A stretch of 64,000 nt of DNA from Roseospira visakhapatnamensis. GTDB taxonomy: Bacteria > Pseudomonadota > Alphaproteobacteria > Rhodospirillales > Rhodospirillaceae. Each line of letters starts with the position of its first letter. The first letter of the stretch is position 1. Both the position numbers and the translations under genes were made by a program. The stretch spans positions 171,799 to 235,798 of the forward strand of contig NZ_JACIGK010000003.1 in assembly GCF_014197915.1 (NCBI RefSeq), read 5' to 3'. The notes under the pieces are model-generated. The model was not told where the DNA came from, did no database searches, and saw only the letters and a program-made list of their open reading frames with translations. Positions 37,020-44,112 of this stretch are shown here, piece after piece.

Positions 37020-37547
37020 CTATCTCCACAGATGGGGCCGGCGGGTCGCCCATAGCGCCGCGGCCGCCAGCATCATGGACAGGATCATGTTGTAACCTGC
37101 CACCGAAATCCCGAGAAACGACCAGGCCACGGTGTTGCAGGGCACGACCTCCGGGTTCGTCAGGCCGGCGCGCAGGTCCGCCAGGCTGGAGGACAGGGAG
37201 ACCGGCGCCGCGTCCCCGTTGCCGCAGGCGTCGGTGCCGGCCCACCAGTGTTGTTCGACACCGATGTGATAGCCGGCCAGCACCGTGTTGGCGAGGAACG
37301 CCAGGGCTATCAGCAGCACCAGCCGGCGCGCGCCGTGCATGGGGATCGCCGGCCAGGCCGCCACCGCCGCCAGCACGACCACCACGGCGGGGGCCACGCG
37401 CTGGTAAACGCAGAGAACGCAGGGCGCGATGCCCAGGCCGTGCTCCAGCACCATGGCGCCCCCCAGCAGCCCGAGGCCGGCGGCCAGCAGCGCGAGGGGA
37501 ACCACGCGCGGATGATCGGGACGGCGGAGGGAGAGGGACTCGCTCAT
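37020..37547 (-). CDS. dsbB: Disulfide bond formation protein B
   Basis: A 175-residue inner-membrane protein with four helices that re-oxidises DsbA and passes electrons to quinone. The first active pair is CVLC in GIAPCVLCVYQR; the second periplasmic loop contains ACGNG and VVPCN, giving the second cysteine pair with a wider spacing than in E. coli, as in other alphaproteobacteria. It precedes coq7 on the same strand; both touch ubiquinone chemistry, though that may be coincidence. No dsbA is in view. Confidence 0.92.
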   Translation of the reverse strand: MSESLSLRRPDHPRVVPLALLAAGLGLLGGAMVLEHGLGIAPCVLCVYQRVAPAVVVVLAAVAAWPAIPMHGARRLVLLIALAFLANTVLAGYHIGVEQHWWAGTDACGNGDAAPVSLSSSLADLRAGLTNPEVVPCNTVAWSFLGISVAGYNMILSMMLAAAALWATRRPHLWR

Positions 37548-37895
37548 AACCGGACAGGCCTCGCACCACGGGATGGGGTAACGGCACGGCGCGGGACGGG
37601 GGACACCGGGGACACGATCGCCGCCGGATGGCCCGGCGCCGCATCATCGCGGCCCGCCTCGCGTGGCCGACGCACGGCGCGCCCATCCGGGGTGCTCGGA
37701 CATGCCGCCTGCCCAGGCCGGGCGGGCTCAGTCTCGGTCGGACGCGGCCGGCGTGACAAGTCCTAAGCTGGGCACACCGCGCCCCCGGCGCAACGCCCTG
37801 GGGCGATGTCTCGCTTGATGCCCCGTCCCCTTTCTGATACCTGCATGGTTCTGGCGCGGTCGCACGGACGACCGGCGTCAGGCTGGTGCGGTGTG
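37548..37895. other. Intergenic region between dsbB and tRNA-Leu
   Basis: About 350 bp separating the minus-strand dsbB from the plus-strand tRNA gene. It should hold both promoters. I saw no reliable boxes, and no open frame with gene-like sequence. Confidence 0.35.
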
Positions 37896-37981
37896 CGGTC
37901 GTGGCGGAATTGGTAGACGCGCAGCGTTGAGGTCGCTGTCCCGGAAACGGGGTGGAAGTTCGAGTCTTCTCGACCGCACCA
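37896..37981 (+). tRNA. tRNA-Leu (anticodon GAG)
   Basis: A class II tRNA of 86 nt including the encoded CCA. The acceptor stem GCGGTCG (37896-37902) pairs with CGACCGC (37971-37977), then A and CCA. The D-arm is GGCGGAATTGGTAGACGC. The anticodon stem CAGCG/CGCTG encloses loop TTGAGGT, giving GAG, which reads CUC/CUU leucine codons. A long variable arm (GTCCCGGAAACGGGGT) and the T-arm GAAGTTCGAGTCTTC follow. Confidence 0.96.
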
Positions 37982-38239
37982 AAACCACCGGAGGCCGATA
38001 CCGGAGCCGGGCCGGCCGCCCGGGGCGATCCCGGGCAGGGCCGCGCGCATCCCTCCGACATGCTCGGGCCTTGGCGAGAGCGGCACGTCAGCAATGGCGT
38101 GCCCTTTACATCCGCCGTGCAGAGCGCACCTGACTCCTGATATCATGGGGACATCGTGTCTGGATCCAGGCGAGGCGCGCGCTGGGCGCCCGTCCGTCTG
38201 GATAGCCCGGGCGTGCCGAGCTGGTCGGGAGATCCTGTC

Positions 38240-38488
38240 ATGCCGCTTCAGCCGCAAGAACGCCATGCCGTGCTGTTCATGCTGCGCCACCTCGCCTACG
38301 GGCTGACCGGCGCGCTGACCTTCGGGGTTTCGCTCCTTGGCCTCGACGTGGGCGGGATCGGCACCCTGGTGCTGGCCTCCGACCAGTGGGCCTTGAACCT
38401 GGCGCTGCTGTTCGCCGGCCTGTTCATCACCTTCGGCAGCGTCGCCATGGGCGTTGGCGTCATGTCGCTGGCCGAGGATCGGTACTGA
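38240..38488 (+). CDS. Small membrane protein, 82 aa, unknown function
   Basis: The ATG at 38240 (MPLQPQERHAVLFMLRHLAYG) has GGGAG nine bases upstream. Two hydrophobic helices are predicted (ALTFGVSLLGLDVGGIGTLVL and WALNLALLFAGLFITFGSVAMG), with a short C-terminal SLAEDRY. I do not recognise the family. It lies between the tRNA and a mobile-element-like repeat whose outer inverted repeat begins five bases after its stop codon. Confidence 0.7.
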   Translation: MPLQPQERHAVLFMLRHLAYGLTGALTFGVSLLGLDVGGIGTLVLASDQWALNLALLFAGLFITFGSVAMGVGVMSLAEDRY

Positions 38489-38493
38489 CGGCG

Positions 38494-38624
38494 CTAGCAG
38501 TGTGTCGGATTTAGAGGCTAACCCATTGATATCATTCAAGGTTGGATTTGCTGACCGAGAAATAAACATGAATGATATCAAGTAGTTAGCCGATTTGAGC
38601 CGTTGAAATCCGACACACTGCTAG
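38494..38624. mobile_element. MITE-like element with 19-bp perfect terminal inverted repeats
   Basis: CTAGCAGTGTGTCGGATTT (38494-38512) is repeated inverted and perfect at 38606-38624. Inside, a second inverted pair continues the stem: GGCTAAC (38516-38522) with GTTAGCC (38585-38591), and TGATATCATTCA (38527-38538) with TGAATGATATCA (38569-38580). A 30-nt loop remains. There is no coding capacity, and the interior is AT-rich against the chromosome. CTAG at both ends may be a 4-bp target duplication. The structure is that of a non-autonomous transposable element or a deleted insertion sequence. Confidence 0.8.
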
Positions 38625-38638
38625 AGACAGTGTTTTGT

Positions 38639-38689
38639 GCGGCAACGCTTGCATTCAAGGAATTCCCCCTTGAATGCAAGCGTTGCCGC
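38639..38689. repeat. Perfect 22-bp hairpin
   Basis: GCGGCAACGCTTGCATTCAAGG (38639-38660, arm of 22) is followed by the 7-nt loop AATTCCC and its exact complement at 38668-38689. It lies 14 bp beyond the MITE-like element, and another CTAG occurs at 38691-38694, so the two may be parts of one insertion. No T-run follows, which argues against a simple terminator. Confidence 0.85.
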
Positions 38690-38796
38690 GCTAGGGGACG
38701 GGATGCCCCCCGCATCCCGCCCTCTGGTTAAGACCAACGCTCGTGGACCGGCCTCCCCAGGGACGGCCACGGTCCGTCGTTCTGCCTGTGTCGGGC

Positions 38797-39369
38797 CTAC
38801 TCCGCCGCCTGCCGACGATCGGGCGGCGTCCAGGCGAAGGGCTTGACGGCATCGTCCACCGGCGTCTCGGCCAGGTGGTTGGTGTAGTTGGACAGCGTCT
38901 TGGCGCCCACCAGAAGCACCAGATCCAGGACGTGCCCGCGCGTGTAGCCGGCGTCCAGGAAGGGCCGCAATCCGTCCTCGTCCACCCAGCCCCGATCCCT
39001 GACCAGACGAACCGCGAGTCGGCGCAATGCCTCCAGCTTGGCATCGGCCAGGGGGCGGCCGTCGCGAAGCGCCTGGATGATGGCGTCGTCCACCCTGTCC
39101 TTCTTGGCGAGGCCGGTGTGCGCCGCCATGCAGTAGGTGCAGCCATTCTCGTAGTTGAGGGCCAACCAGGCCACGTGCCGCTCCGTGGTGCTGAACCGGG
39201 TATGGGCGGCCAGGGAGAACAGCTCCTGATAGCCGCGCAACAGCGCCGGGGACTCGGCCATGGTGGCGTGCAGGCCGGGAATGCGGCCGAACATCTTGCG
39301 GGAGGTTTCGAGCAGCGGCCGGACCTCGTCGGGGGCGGTCTCCAAGGTGTGCTTCGGAAAGGCGGTCAT
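38797..39369 (-). CDS. AhpD/carboxymuconolactone decarboxylase-family peroxidase-like protein
   Basis: A 190-residue all-helical protein with the AhpD redox motif E-x2-C-x2-C-x3-H in NYENGCTYCMAAHTGLAK. The two cysteines and the histidine make the family's thiol peroxidase centre, which reduces alkyl hydroperoxides. The length and the YTRGHVLDLVLLVGAKTLSNYTNHL tail match the two-domain 'peroxidase-related' subgroup. It begins at the ATG at 39369. It is a single gene between the repeat elements and the divergent fcc operon. Confidence 0.88.
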   Translation of the reverse strand: MTAFPKHTLETAPDEVRPLLETSRKMFGRIPGLHATMAESPALLRGYQELFSLAAHTRFSTTERHVAWLALNYENGCTYCMAAHTGLAKKDRVDDAIIQALRDGRPLADAKLEALRRLAVRLVRDRGWVDEDGLRPFLDAGYTRGHVLDLVLLVGAKTLSNYTNHLAETPVDDAVKPFAWTPPDRRQAAE

Positions 39370-39517
39370 CGCGTGATCTCCGGCTCGGGGAATGGCAGTG
39401 GAGTGTCTTTTTCTGAACCGATCGGTCCATTACAAGCCGGAGATGGGGGCGAGGGATGCCGTCGTCAAGAGGGGTCGCGCCGCCGTGCCCTTGACATTAA
39501 CGGCGGCGCCTGTGACC

Positions 39518-39545
39518 TTGTTACGTATGCGGTCTCTAATATACG
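39518..39545 (+). promoter_or_regulatory. Candidate promoter of fccAB
   Basis: TTGTTA (39518-39523) and TATACG (39540-39545) are separated by 16 bp, in the AT-rich part of the 309-bp gap before fccA (gap 39370-39678). They lie about 130 bp before the ATG. The match to -35/-10 consensus is moderate. Nothing else was recognised in the gap. Confidence 0.4.
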
Positions 39546-39678
39546 GAATCAGGGTGCCGCGATCCGTTCGATCCGGGTAGGGCGGAAGGGAACGGACCAG
39601 ATCAAGTCAAAAGCACAATGAATAAAGAATGTCGTCTCGATACGACTGCAATCAATGGAACCAGGGAGAGTCCAGGAT

Positions 39679-40299
39679 ATGCATATTTCGAAGAGGGGAC
39701 AGCGCCGCCTTGGACTGGCGACGCTGACCGTTGGGCTGGCCGCCGCCGCGGCGCCGGCCCTGGGTGACGAGCCGGCGGTCGATCACGCGCTGGAGATCAT
39801 GGCCGGGTCCTGCACGTTCTGCCATGGGCCGAACGGTGTCGGAGTCGGCCCGGCGGTGCCGACGATCTCCGGGCTGCATGCCGAGCAGTTCGCCTACATG
39901 ATGCGCACGTATCAGGACGACACCAATCCGTCCACCGTCATGGGGCGCATCGCGCGCGGCTTCTCCGAGGACGAGATCGAGCAACTGGCGGTGTACTTCG
40001 AGGGGCTGCCGTTCGAGCGGCCGGCGCAGCCGGCCATCGACATGGCCATGGCCGCCGAGGGCAAGGAACTTGCCGCCGAATACTGTGAGTCCTGTCACGA
40101 GAACGAGGGACGGGACGGCGAGGGTGTCGGCATCCTCGCGGGCCAGAAGCTGGTGTACATGCGCTATGCCGTTGAGGATTTCCTGGAAGGGCACCGGGAC
40201 ATGGAACGCCGCCAGGCGCGCAAGTTCCGGGAACTGATGGATGCCCACGGCATGGAGGGCTTCGAGAAGACCTTGCACTATTACGCCAGCGTGAAGTGA
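39679..40299 (+). CDS. fccA: Flavocytochrome c sulfide dehydrogenase, dihaem cytochrome subunit
   Basis: A 206-residue periplasmic cytochrome. A signal peptide (LGLATLTVGLAAAAAPALG) is followed by two cytochrome c domains, each with a haem site: CTFCH near residue 45 and CESCH near 135. Methionine ligands are available in TVMGRIARGF and MERRQARKF. FccA takes electrons from the flavoprotein FccB and passes them to soluble cytochrome c. The ATG at 39679 has GGGAG ten bases upstream; an upstream ATG at 39655 is less likely. FccB follows after 10 bp, fixing the identification. Confidence 0.9.
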   Translation: MHISKRGQRRLGLATLTVGLAAAAAPALGDEPAVDHALEIMAGSCTFCHGPNGVGVGPAVPTISGLHAEQFAYMMRTYQDDTNPSTVMGRIARGFSEDEIEQLAVYFEGLPFERPAQPAIDMAMAAEGKELAAEYCESCHENEGRDGEGVGILAGQKLVYMRYAVEDFLEGHRDMERRQARKFRELMDAHGMEGFEKTLHYYASVK

Positions 40300-40309
40300 G
40301 GCCCAGACC

Positions 40310-41605
40310 ATGACGACACGACGCACATTCCTGCATCTCGCGGGCGCCTCCGCCGCTCTGGGGCTCGCCGGCTTTCCCTCCATCGCCCGCGCCGCCGGAC
40401 CCCGCGTGGTCATCGTCGGCGGCGGGCCGGCCGGCGCCACGGCCGCCCGCTACCTGAAGCGCTACGCCCCCGACGCCGAGGTCACGCTGGTCGAGGCCAA
40501 TCCCACCTACACCACCTGCTTCATGAGCAACGAGGTCCTGGCGGGCGATCGCTCCTTCGACACCCTTCAGGTGGGCTACGACGCGATGCGCGCCGAGGGC
40601 ATCACCGTGGTGCACGACCGGGTGACCGGCGTGGACGCCACCGCCCGCACGGTCACCACCCAGGGCGGGGACACCTTGTCCTTCGATCGCTGCATGGTCG
40701 CCCCGGGCATCGACTTCAAGTACGACGCCATCGAGGGCTACTCCGCCGAGGTGGCGGACAGCACCATGCTGCACGCCTGGAAGGCCGGTCCGCAGACCCA
40801 GGCGCTGCGCCAGCAGCTGGAGAGCATGGAGGATGGCGGCACCTTCGTTCTGGTGTCGCCGCCCAACCCGTTCCGCTGCCCACCCGGGCCGTACGAGCGG
40901 GTCAGTCTGGTGGCCAGCTACTTCAAGCGTCACAAACCCCGCTCCAAGATCATACTCCTGGATGCCAAGGACAAGTTCTCCAAGCAGGGCCTGTTCACCG
41001 AGGCCTGGGAGAAGCTCTACGGCTTCGGCACGGACGACAGCATGATCGAGTGGATCTCCGGCTCCAACGGCGGTGGCGTCACCAAGGTGGATCCGTCGAC
41101 CATGACCGTGTCTAGCGCCGGCGCCGGCGACTTCAAGGGCGATGTCGTCAATATCATTCCGCCGCAGAAGGCCGGGCGCCTGGCGTTCGACGCCGGCCTG
41201 GCGGACGGGGACTGGGTGACCGTCAACAAAGGCACCTTCGAGTGCCTGGACGTGCCGGGCATTCACGTGCTGGGAGACGCCAGCGCCGCCGCCGCCATGC
41301 CCAAGTCGGCCTCCAGCGCCAACTCGCAGGCCAAGGCGGCGGTCGCCGGCGTGCTGGCCCTGGCGCGGGATCAGGAGCCGCCGTCGCCGAAGCTGGCCAA
41401 TGCCTGCTACTCGATCGCCGGGCCGGAGTTTGGTTTCTCGGTGGCGGCCGTCTACCAGTTCGATGATTTCGAAAACCACCTGAAACCGATCGAGGGCGCC
41501 GGCGGCGTGTCGCCCGCCAACGCGGATCCCTCGATTCGGGCCCGCGAAGAGGTCTATGCGCACAGTTGGTTCGAGAACATCAAGACCGACGTGTGGGGCG
41601 TCTAG
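40310..41605 (+). CDS. fccB: Flavocytochrome c sulfide dehydrogenase, flavoprotein subunit
   Basis: A 431-residue FAD protein that oxidises sulfide to sulfur or polysulfide in the periplasm. It begins with a twin-arginine signal (TTRRTFLHLAGASAA), then a Rossmann motif VVIVGGGPAGATAARYLKR. TTCFMSNEVLAG holds the cysteine that binds FAD covalently in Allochromatium FccB, and FRCPPGPYER holds one redox-active cysteine; the second redox-active cysteine was not pinned down. GIHVLGDASAAAAMPKSASSANSQ closes the FAD site. The ATG at 40310 has GAGG eight bases upstream. With fccA it forms a two-gene sulfide-oxidation unit; no sox genes are in view. Confidence 0.95.
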   Translation: MTTRRTFLHLAGASAALGLAGFPSIARAAGPRVVIVGGGPAGATAARYLKRYAPDAEVTLVEANPTYTTCFMSNEVLAGDRSFDTLQVGYDAMRAEGITVVHDRVTGVDATARTVTTQGGDTLSFDRCMVAPGIDFKYDAIEGYSAEVADSTMLHAWKAGPQTQALRQQLESMEDGGTFVLVSPPNPFRCPPGPYERVSLVASYFKRHKPRSKIILLDAKDKFSKQGLFTEAWEKLYGFGTDDSMIEWISGSNGGGVTKVDPSTMTVSSAGAGDFKGDVVNIIPPQKAGRLAFDAGLADGDWVTVNKGTFECLDVPGIHVLGDASAAAAMPKSASSANSQAKAAVAGVLALARDQEPPSPKLANACYSIAGPEFGFSVAAVYQFDDFENHLKPIEGAGGVSPANADPSIRAREEVYAHSWFENIKTDVWGV

Positions 41606-41692
41606 CCCGCCGCGTGCCCTGGCGCGCCGTCCGCCCGTGAGGGGGAGGGCGCGCCGGGGCCGCGATTCGGTCTCGCGCCGCTCCGTGTCATA

Positions 41693-41729
41693 CCGCCGAA
41701 CAAGAGAGGGGACGTCTCTTGTCCGGCGG
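41693..41729. terminator. Strong stem-loop after fccB
   Basis: CCGCCGAACAAGAGA (41693-41707) pairs with TCTCTTGTCCGGCGG (41715-41729) at 14 of 15 positions, with loop GGGGACG. It lies 88 bp after the fccB stop in a 404-bp gap (41606-42009). An 8-mer GGCGCGCC at 41621 and 41648 can form a smaller hairpin before it. No T-tract follows, so it may be a factor-dependent terminator or mRNA-stabilising structure. Confidence 0.5.
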
Positions 41730-42009
41730 CCGACGCGATCGCGTCGGTGCCGCGACGCGGCGTCTGTCCTTGGGCCCGACGAGTCAGGACCCGGGACGGC
41801 CGGTGTCAGCCACGCACCCCGACTCCGACCACGCCAGGGGGCCGTGGCCGGGCATCCGGGGGCCGGGTGGGACGACGGGCCAGCTGTACGACCGAACACA
41901 GGATGCTAGACGCCAGACGCCAGATGACGGATCTCATTGACCGTCGGCGCCAGGTTCATCGCGGAATGGTCCCCGTGTTCCGCTTTCATAGACCCCGTGA
42001 GGAGGTTCG

Positions 42010-42642
42010 ATGTCCGCATCCGATACCCCGAATGGCCCGCCCGGCGATCCTCCGTCGCCCGAGTCCAGCCAGGGCCGAAGCTGGCTGCGGCGGCTGATGC
42101 GAAATCCCTTCGCCACCACGTCGGGTGGCATCATCTTCGTTCTGGCCACGATCGTCCTGATCGGCGGGGCCTATGGCGGGTTCACGGTGTTCGCCAGCGT
42201 CACCAACACGACCGAGTTCTGCATCTCCTGCCACGCGATGGAAATCGGCCCCTACGCCGAGTACAAGAACTCGATCCACTACGCGAACCGAACCGGGATT
42301 CGGGTCGAGTGCGCCGATTGCCACGTGCCGCGCGACTTCGGCCCCAAGCTGGTGGCCAAGATTATCGCCAGCAAGGATCTCTGGCACCATCTGCTGGGCA
42401 CCATCGACACGCCGGAGAAGTACGAGGCCCATCGGCTGGACATGGCGGAACGGGTGTGGGCCAAATTCGATGCCACCGAGTCCCGGGAATGCCGCGAGTG
42501 CCATGCCTTCGAGGCCATGGACCCCTACGAGCAGGGGCGCCGCGCCGGCCTCAAGCATCCCGATGCCATGCAGGAAGGACGGCACTGCATCGAATGCCAC
42601 AAGGGCATCGTTCACGAACTTCCGGAGGGGTATGAACCGTGA
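42010..42642 (+). CDS. NapC/NirT-family tetrahaem cytochrome c
   Basis: A 210-residue membrane-anchored quinol dehydrogenase: one N-terminal helix (TTSGGIIFVLATIVLIGGAYGGF) and four haem-binding sites, CISCH, CADCH, CRECH and CIECH. NapC/NirT proteins take electrons from (mena)quinol to periplasmic reductases, or run in reverse during oxidations. The ATG at 42010 has GAGGAGG upstream. The next gene starts at GTG overlapping this stop, so the downstream cytochrome is the probable redox partner. No nitrate, nitrite, TMAO or DMSO reductase gene is nearby, so the usual substrates are not indicated. Confidence 0.93.
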   Translation: MSASDTPNGPPGDPPSPESSQGRSWLRRLMRNPFATTSGGIIFVLATIVLIGGAYGGFTVFASVTNTTEFCISCHAMEIGPYAEYKNSIHYANRTGIRVECADCHVPRDFGPKLVAKIIASKDLWHHLLGTIDTPEKYEAHRLDMAERVWAKFDATESRECRECHAFEAMDPYEQGRRAGLKHPDAMQEGRHCIECHKGIVHELPEGYEP

Positions 42643-44060
42643 GTCGTTCGACGTGTTCCGTCGTGCCGCGTCGCCTGGTGCCGGCCGCCGTGGTCCCCAT
42701 GCCCCTGGGTTCGATCCTTCTGGTCGTCACGCTGCTGGCGGCCCTCGTCCCCGGCCTCACGCCGCCTGCGTGGGCCGCCGAGGAGATCTCGGCGATCGCG
42801 CGCGGTGGCCGCCTGTACGACAACTGGCGGGTGGAACTGCGCCTCCATGATCGGCGCATCTCCCACCTGCCGGAGCCCGAGATCCTGGGCGCGGCCGTCA
42901 CCGCCGCCGGGCGCTGCGTCACCTGCCACGGCTGGGACTACCTGGGTCAGTATGGCCGGTCCGGTGGCCTGACCGGGGGTATCACCGATGCCGCCGGCGG
43001 CGATCCACAGGCGGTGCTGGAGGTGCTGGGCAACAGGCTTCATGGCTACGGCCAGGAGATGCGCGCGGGGGACCTGCGCGATCTGGCCCTGTTCGTCACC
43101 CGCGGCCAGGTGCGCATGGACACCTGGATCGATCCCGTCACGCGCCGCGCGTTCGGCGACCCGGGTCCGGGTGGCATCTACTTTCAGTCCATCTGCGCCG
43201 GGTGTCACGGCGCCGACGGCATGGCCGTGACCGCCATTCCGCCGCTGGGCGACTTCAGTCGCGAGGAACCCTGGCACGCCCTGCACGTCATCCTGAACGG
43301 TCACCCCAACGGCTCCATGCCGCCCCTGCGGGTGCTGAACCACGCGCGTCTCGCCGATACGCTGGCCTATATGCAGACCCTGCCCAGCCGCCCGGCCATC
43401 GCCGCCATCGTGCATGGCGGGCGTCTGTACGACACCTGGTACACGGAAAACGGCGGCCTCGTGCCCGAGGGCTGGCACCCGGCCTACCCCGAGGCCGCGC
43501 GGTCCACCCTGGCCGGGGAGACCGAGGCCAGCCTGACCCGGGCGCAACGCTTCAGCTGGCGCTGCGTGGCGTGTCATGGCTGGGACTACAAGGGGGCGGC
43601 CGGCGTCACCCGGGGCCAGCATGCCCAGGCGCCTCACCGGGGGATCGACGGCATGGTCGGCATGTTCCCGAAGCACGTCGAGAGCATTCTCGTCGACGAG
43701 ACGCACCACTACGAGCGCCTTCTGTCCGTGCGCGACATCCAGGATCTGGCGATGTTCGTCAGCCGGGGACAGATTGACATGGCCACGTGGATCGACCCCC
43801 AGACGGGCCGGTTCCGGGGCGACGAGGCGGTGTATGAGGCCTCCTACCAGACCATCTGCGCCACCTGCCATGGCGCCGACGGTCGCGCGGTGCGCACCAT
43901 GCCGCCCCTGGGCCGCATGGTGACCGGGGATCCGGAGCGCTCGTTGCACAGCGTGTTCAATGGGCACGCCGGCGACGACATGCCGCCGCTGCGGGCCATG
44001 GGCGCCGACGTGGCGGCCGGTATCCTGGCCTACGCGGCGACGCTGCCGATCCGCAAGTGA
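42639..44060 (+). CDS. Tetrahaem cytochrome c with internal duplication
   Basis: A 473-residue exported protein starting at a GTG at 42639 that overlaps the previous stop and has GGAGGGG eight bases upstream. After a signal peptide come two homologous halves (about residues 50-255 and 255-473). Each has GGRLYD.W, then a haem site in C..CHGWDY (CVTCH, CVACH), a 'LALFV.RGQ..M.TWIDP' block, and a second haem site (CAGCH, CATCH) followed by GADG.A and a candidate methionine ligand in MPPLR. Probably a soluble electron carrier working with the NapC/NirT protein. I know the repeat as a recurrent bacterial c-type cytochrome pattern but cannot assign a pathway. Confidence 0.85.
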   Translation: MSRSTCSVVPRRLVPAAVVPMPLGSILLVVTLLAALVPGLTPPAWAAEEISAIARGGRLYDNWRVELRLHDRRISHLPEPEILGAAVTAAGRCVTCHGWDYLGQYGRSGGLTGGITDAAGGDPQAVLEVLGNRLHGYGQEMRAGDLRDLALFVTRGQVRMDTWIDPVTRRAFGDPGPGGIYFQSICAGCHGADGMAVTAIPPLGDFSREEPWHALHVILNGHPNGSMPPLRVLNHARLADTLAYMQTLPSRPAIAAIVHGGRLYDTWYTENGGLVPEGWHPAYPEAARSTLAGETEASLTRAQRFSWRCVACHGWDYKGAAGVTRGQHAQAPHRGIDGMVGMFPKHVESILVDETHHYERLLSVRDIQDLAMFVSRGQIDMATWIDPQTGRFRGDEAVYEASYQTICATCHGADGRAVRTMPPLGRMVTGDPERSLHSVFNGHAGDDMPPLRAMGADVAAGILAYAATLPIRK

Positions 44061-44061
44061 T

Positions 44062-44101
44062 ACCAACGGTCCTTGAGAATGACCGTTGCAGTCCGTGGCC
44101 G
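44062..44101 (+). repeat. 40-nt intergenic repeat, copy 2
   Basis: Starts ACCAACGGTCCTTGAGAATG and ends GTCCGTGGCCG. The inner inverted repeat CAACGGTC (44064-44071) / GACCGTTG (44081-44088) could act as a terminator between the convergent cytochrome and kinase genes. It matches copy 1 at 36/40 and copy 3 at 31/40, without gaps. Confidence 0.8.
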
Positions 44102-44112
44102 GCCCGCGTGCG

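Noticed and set aside
37091..38094. Long upstream extension of the coq7 frame, across dsbB and the tRNA
   Set aside because: It runs through dsbB in another frame and through tRNA-Leu; the ATG at 37017 has a proper ribosome site and the family N-terminus.
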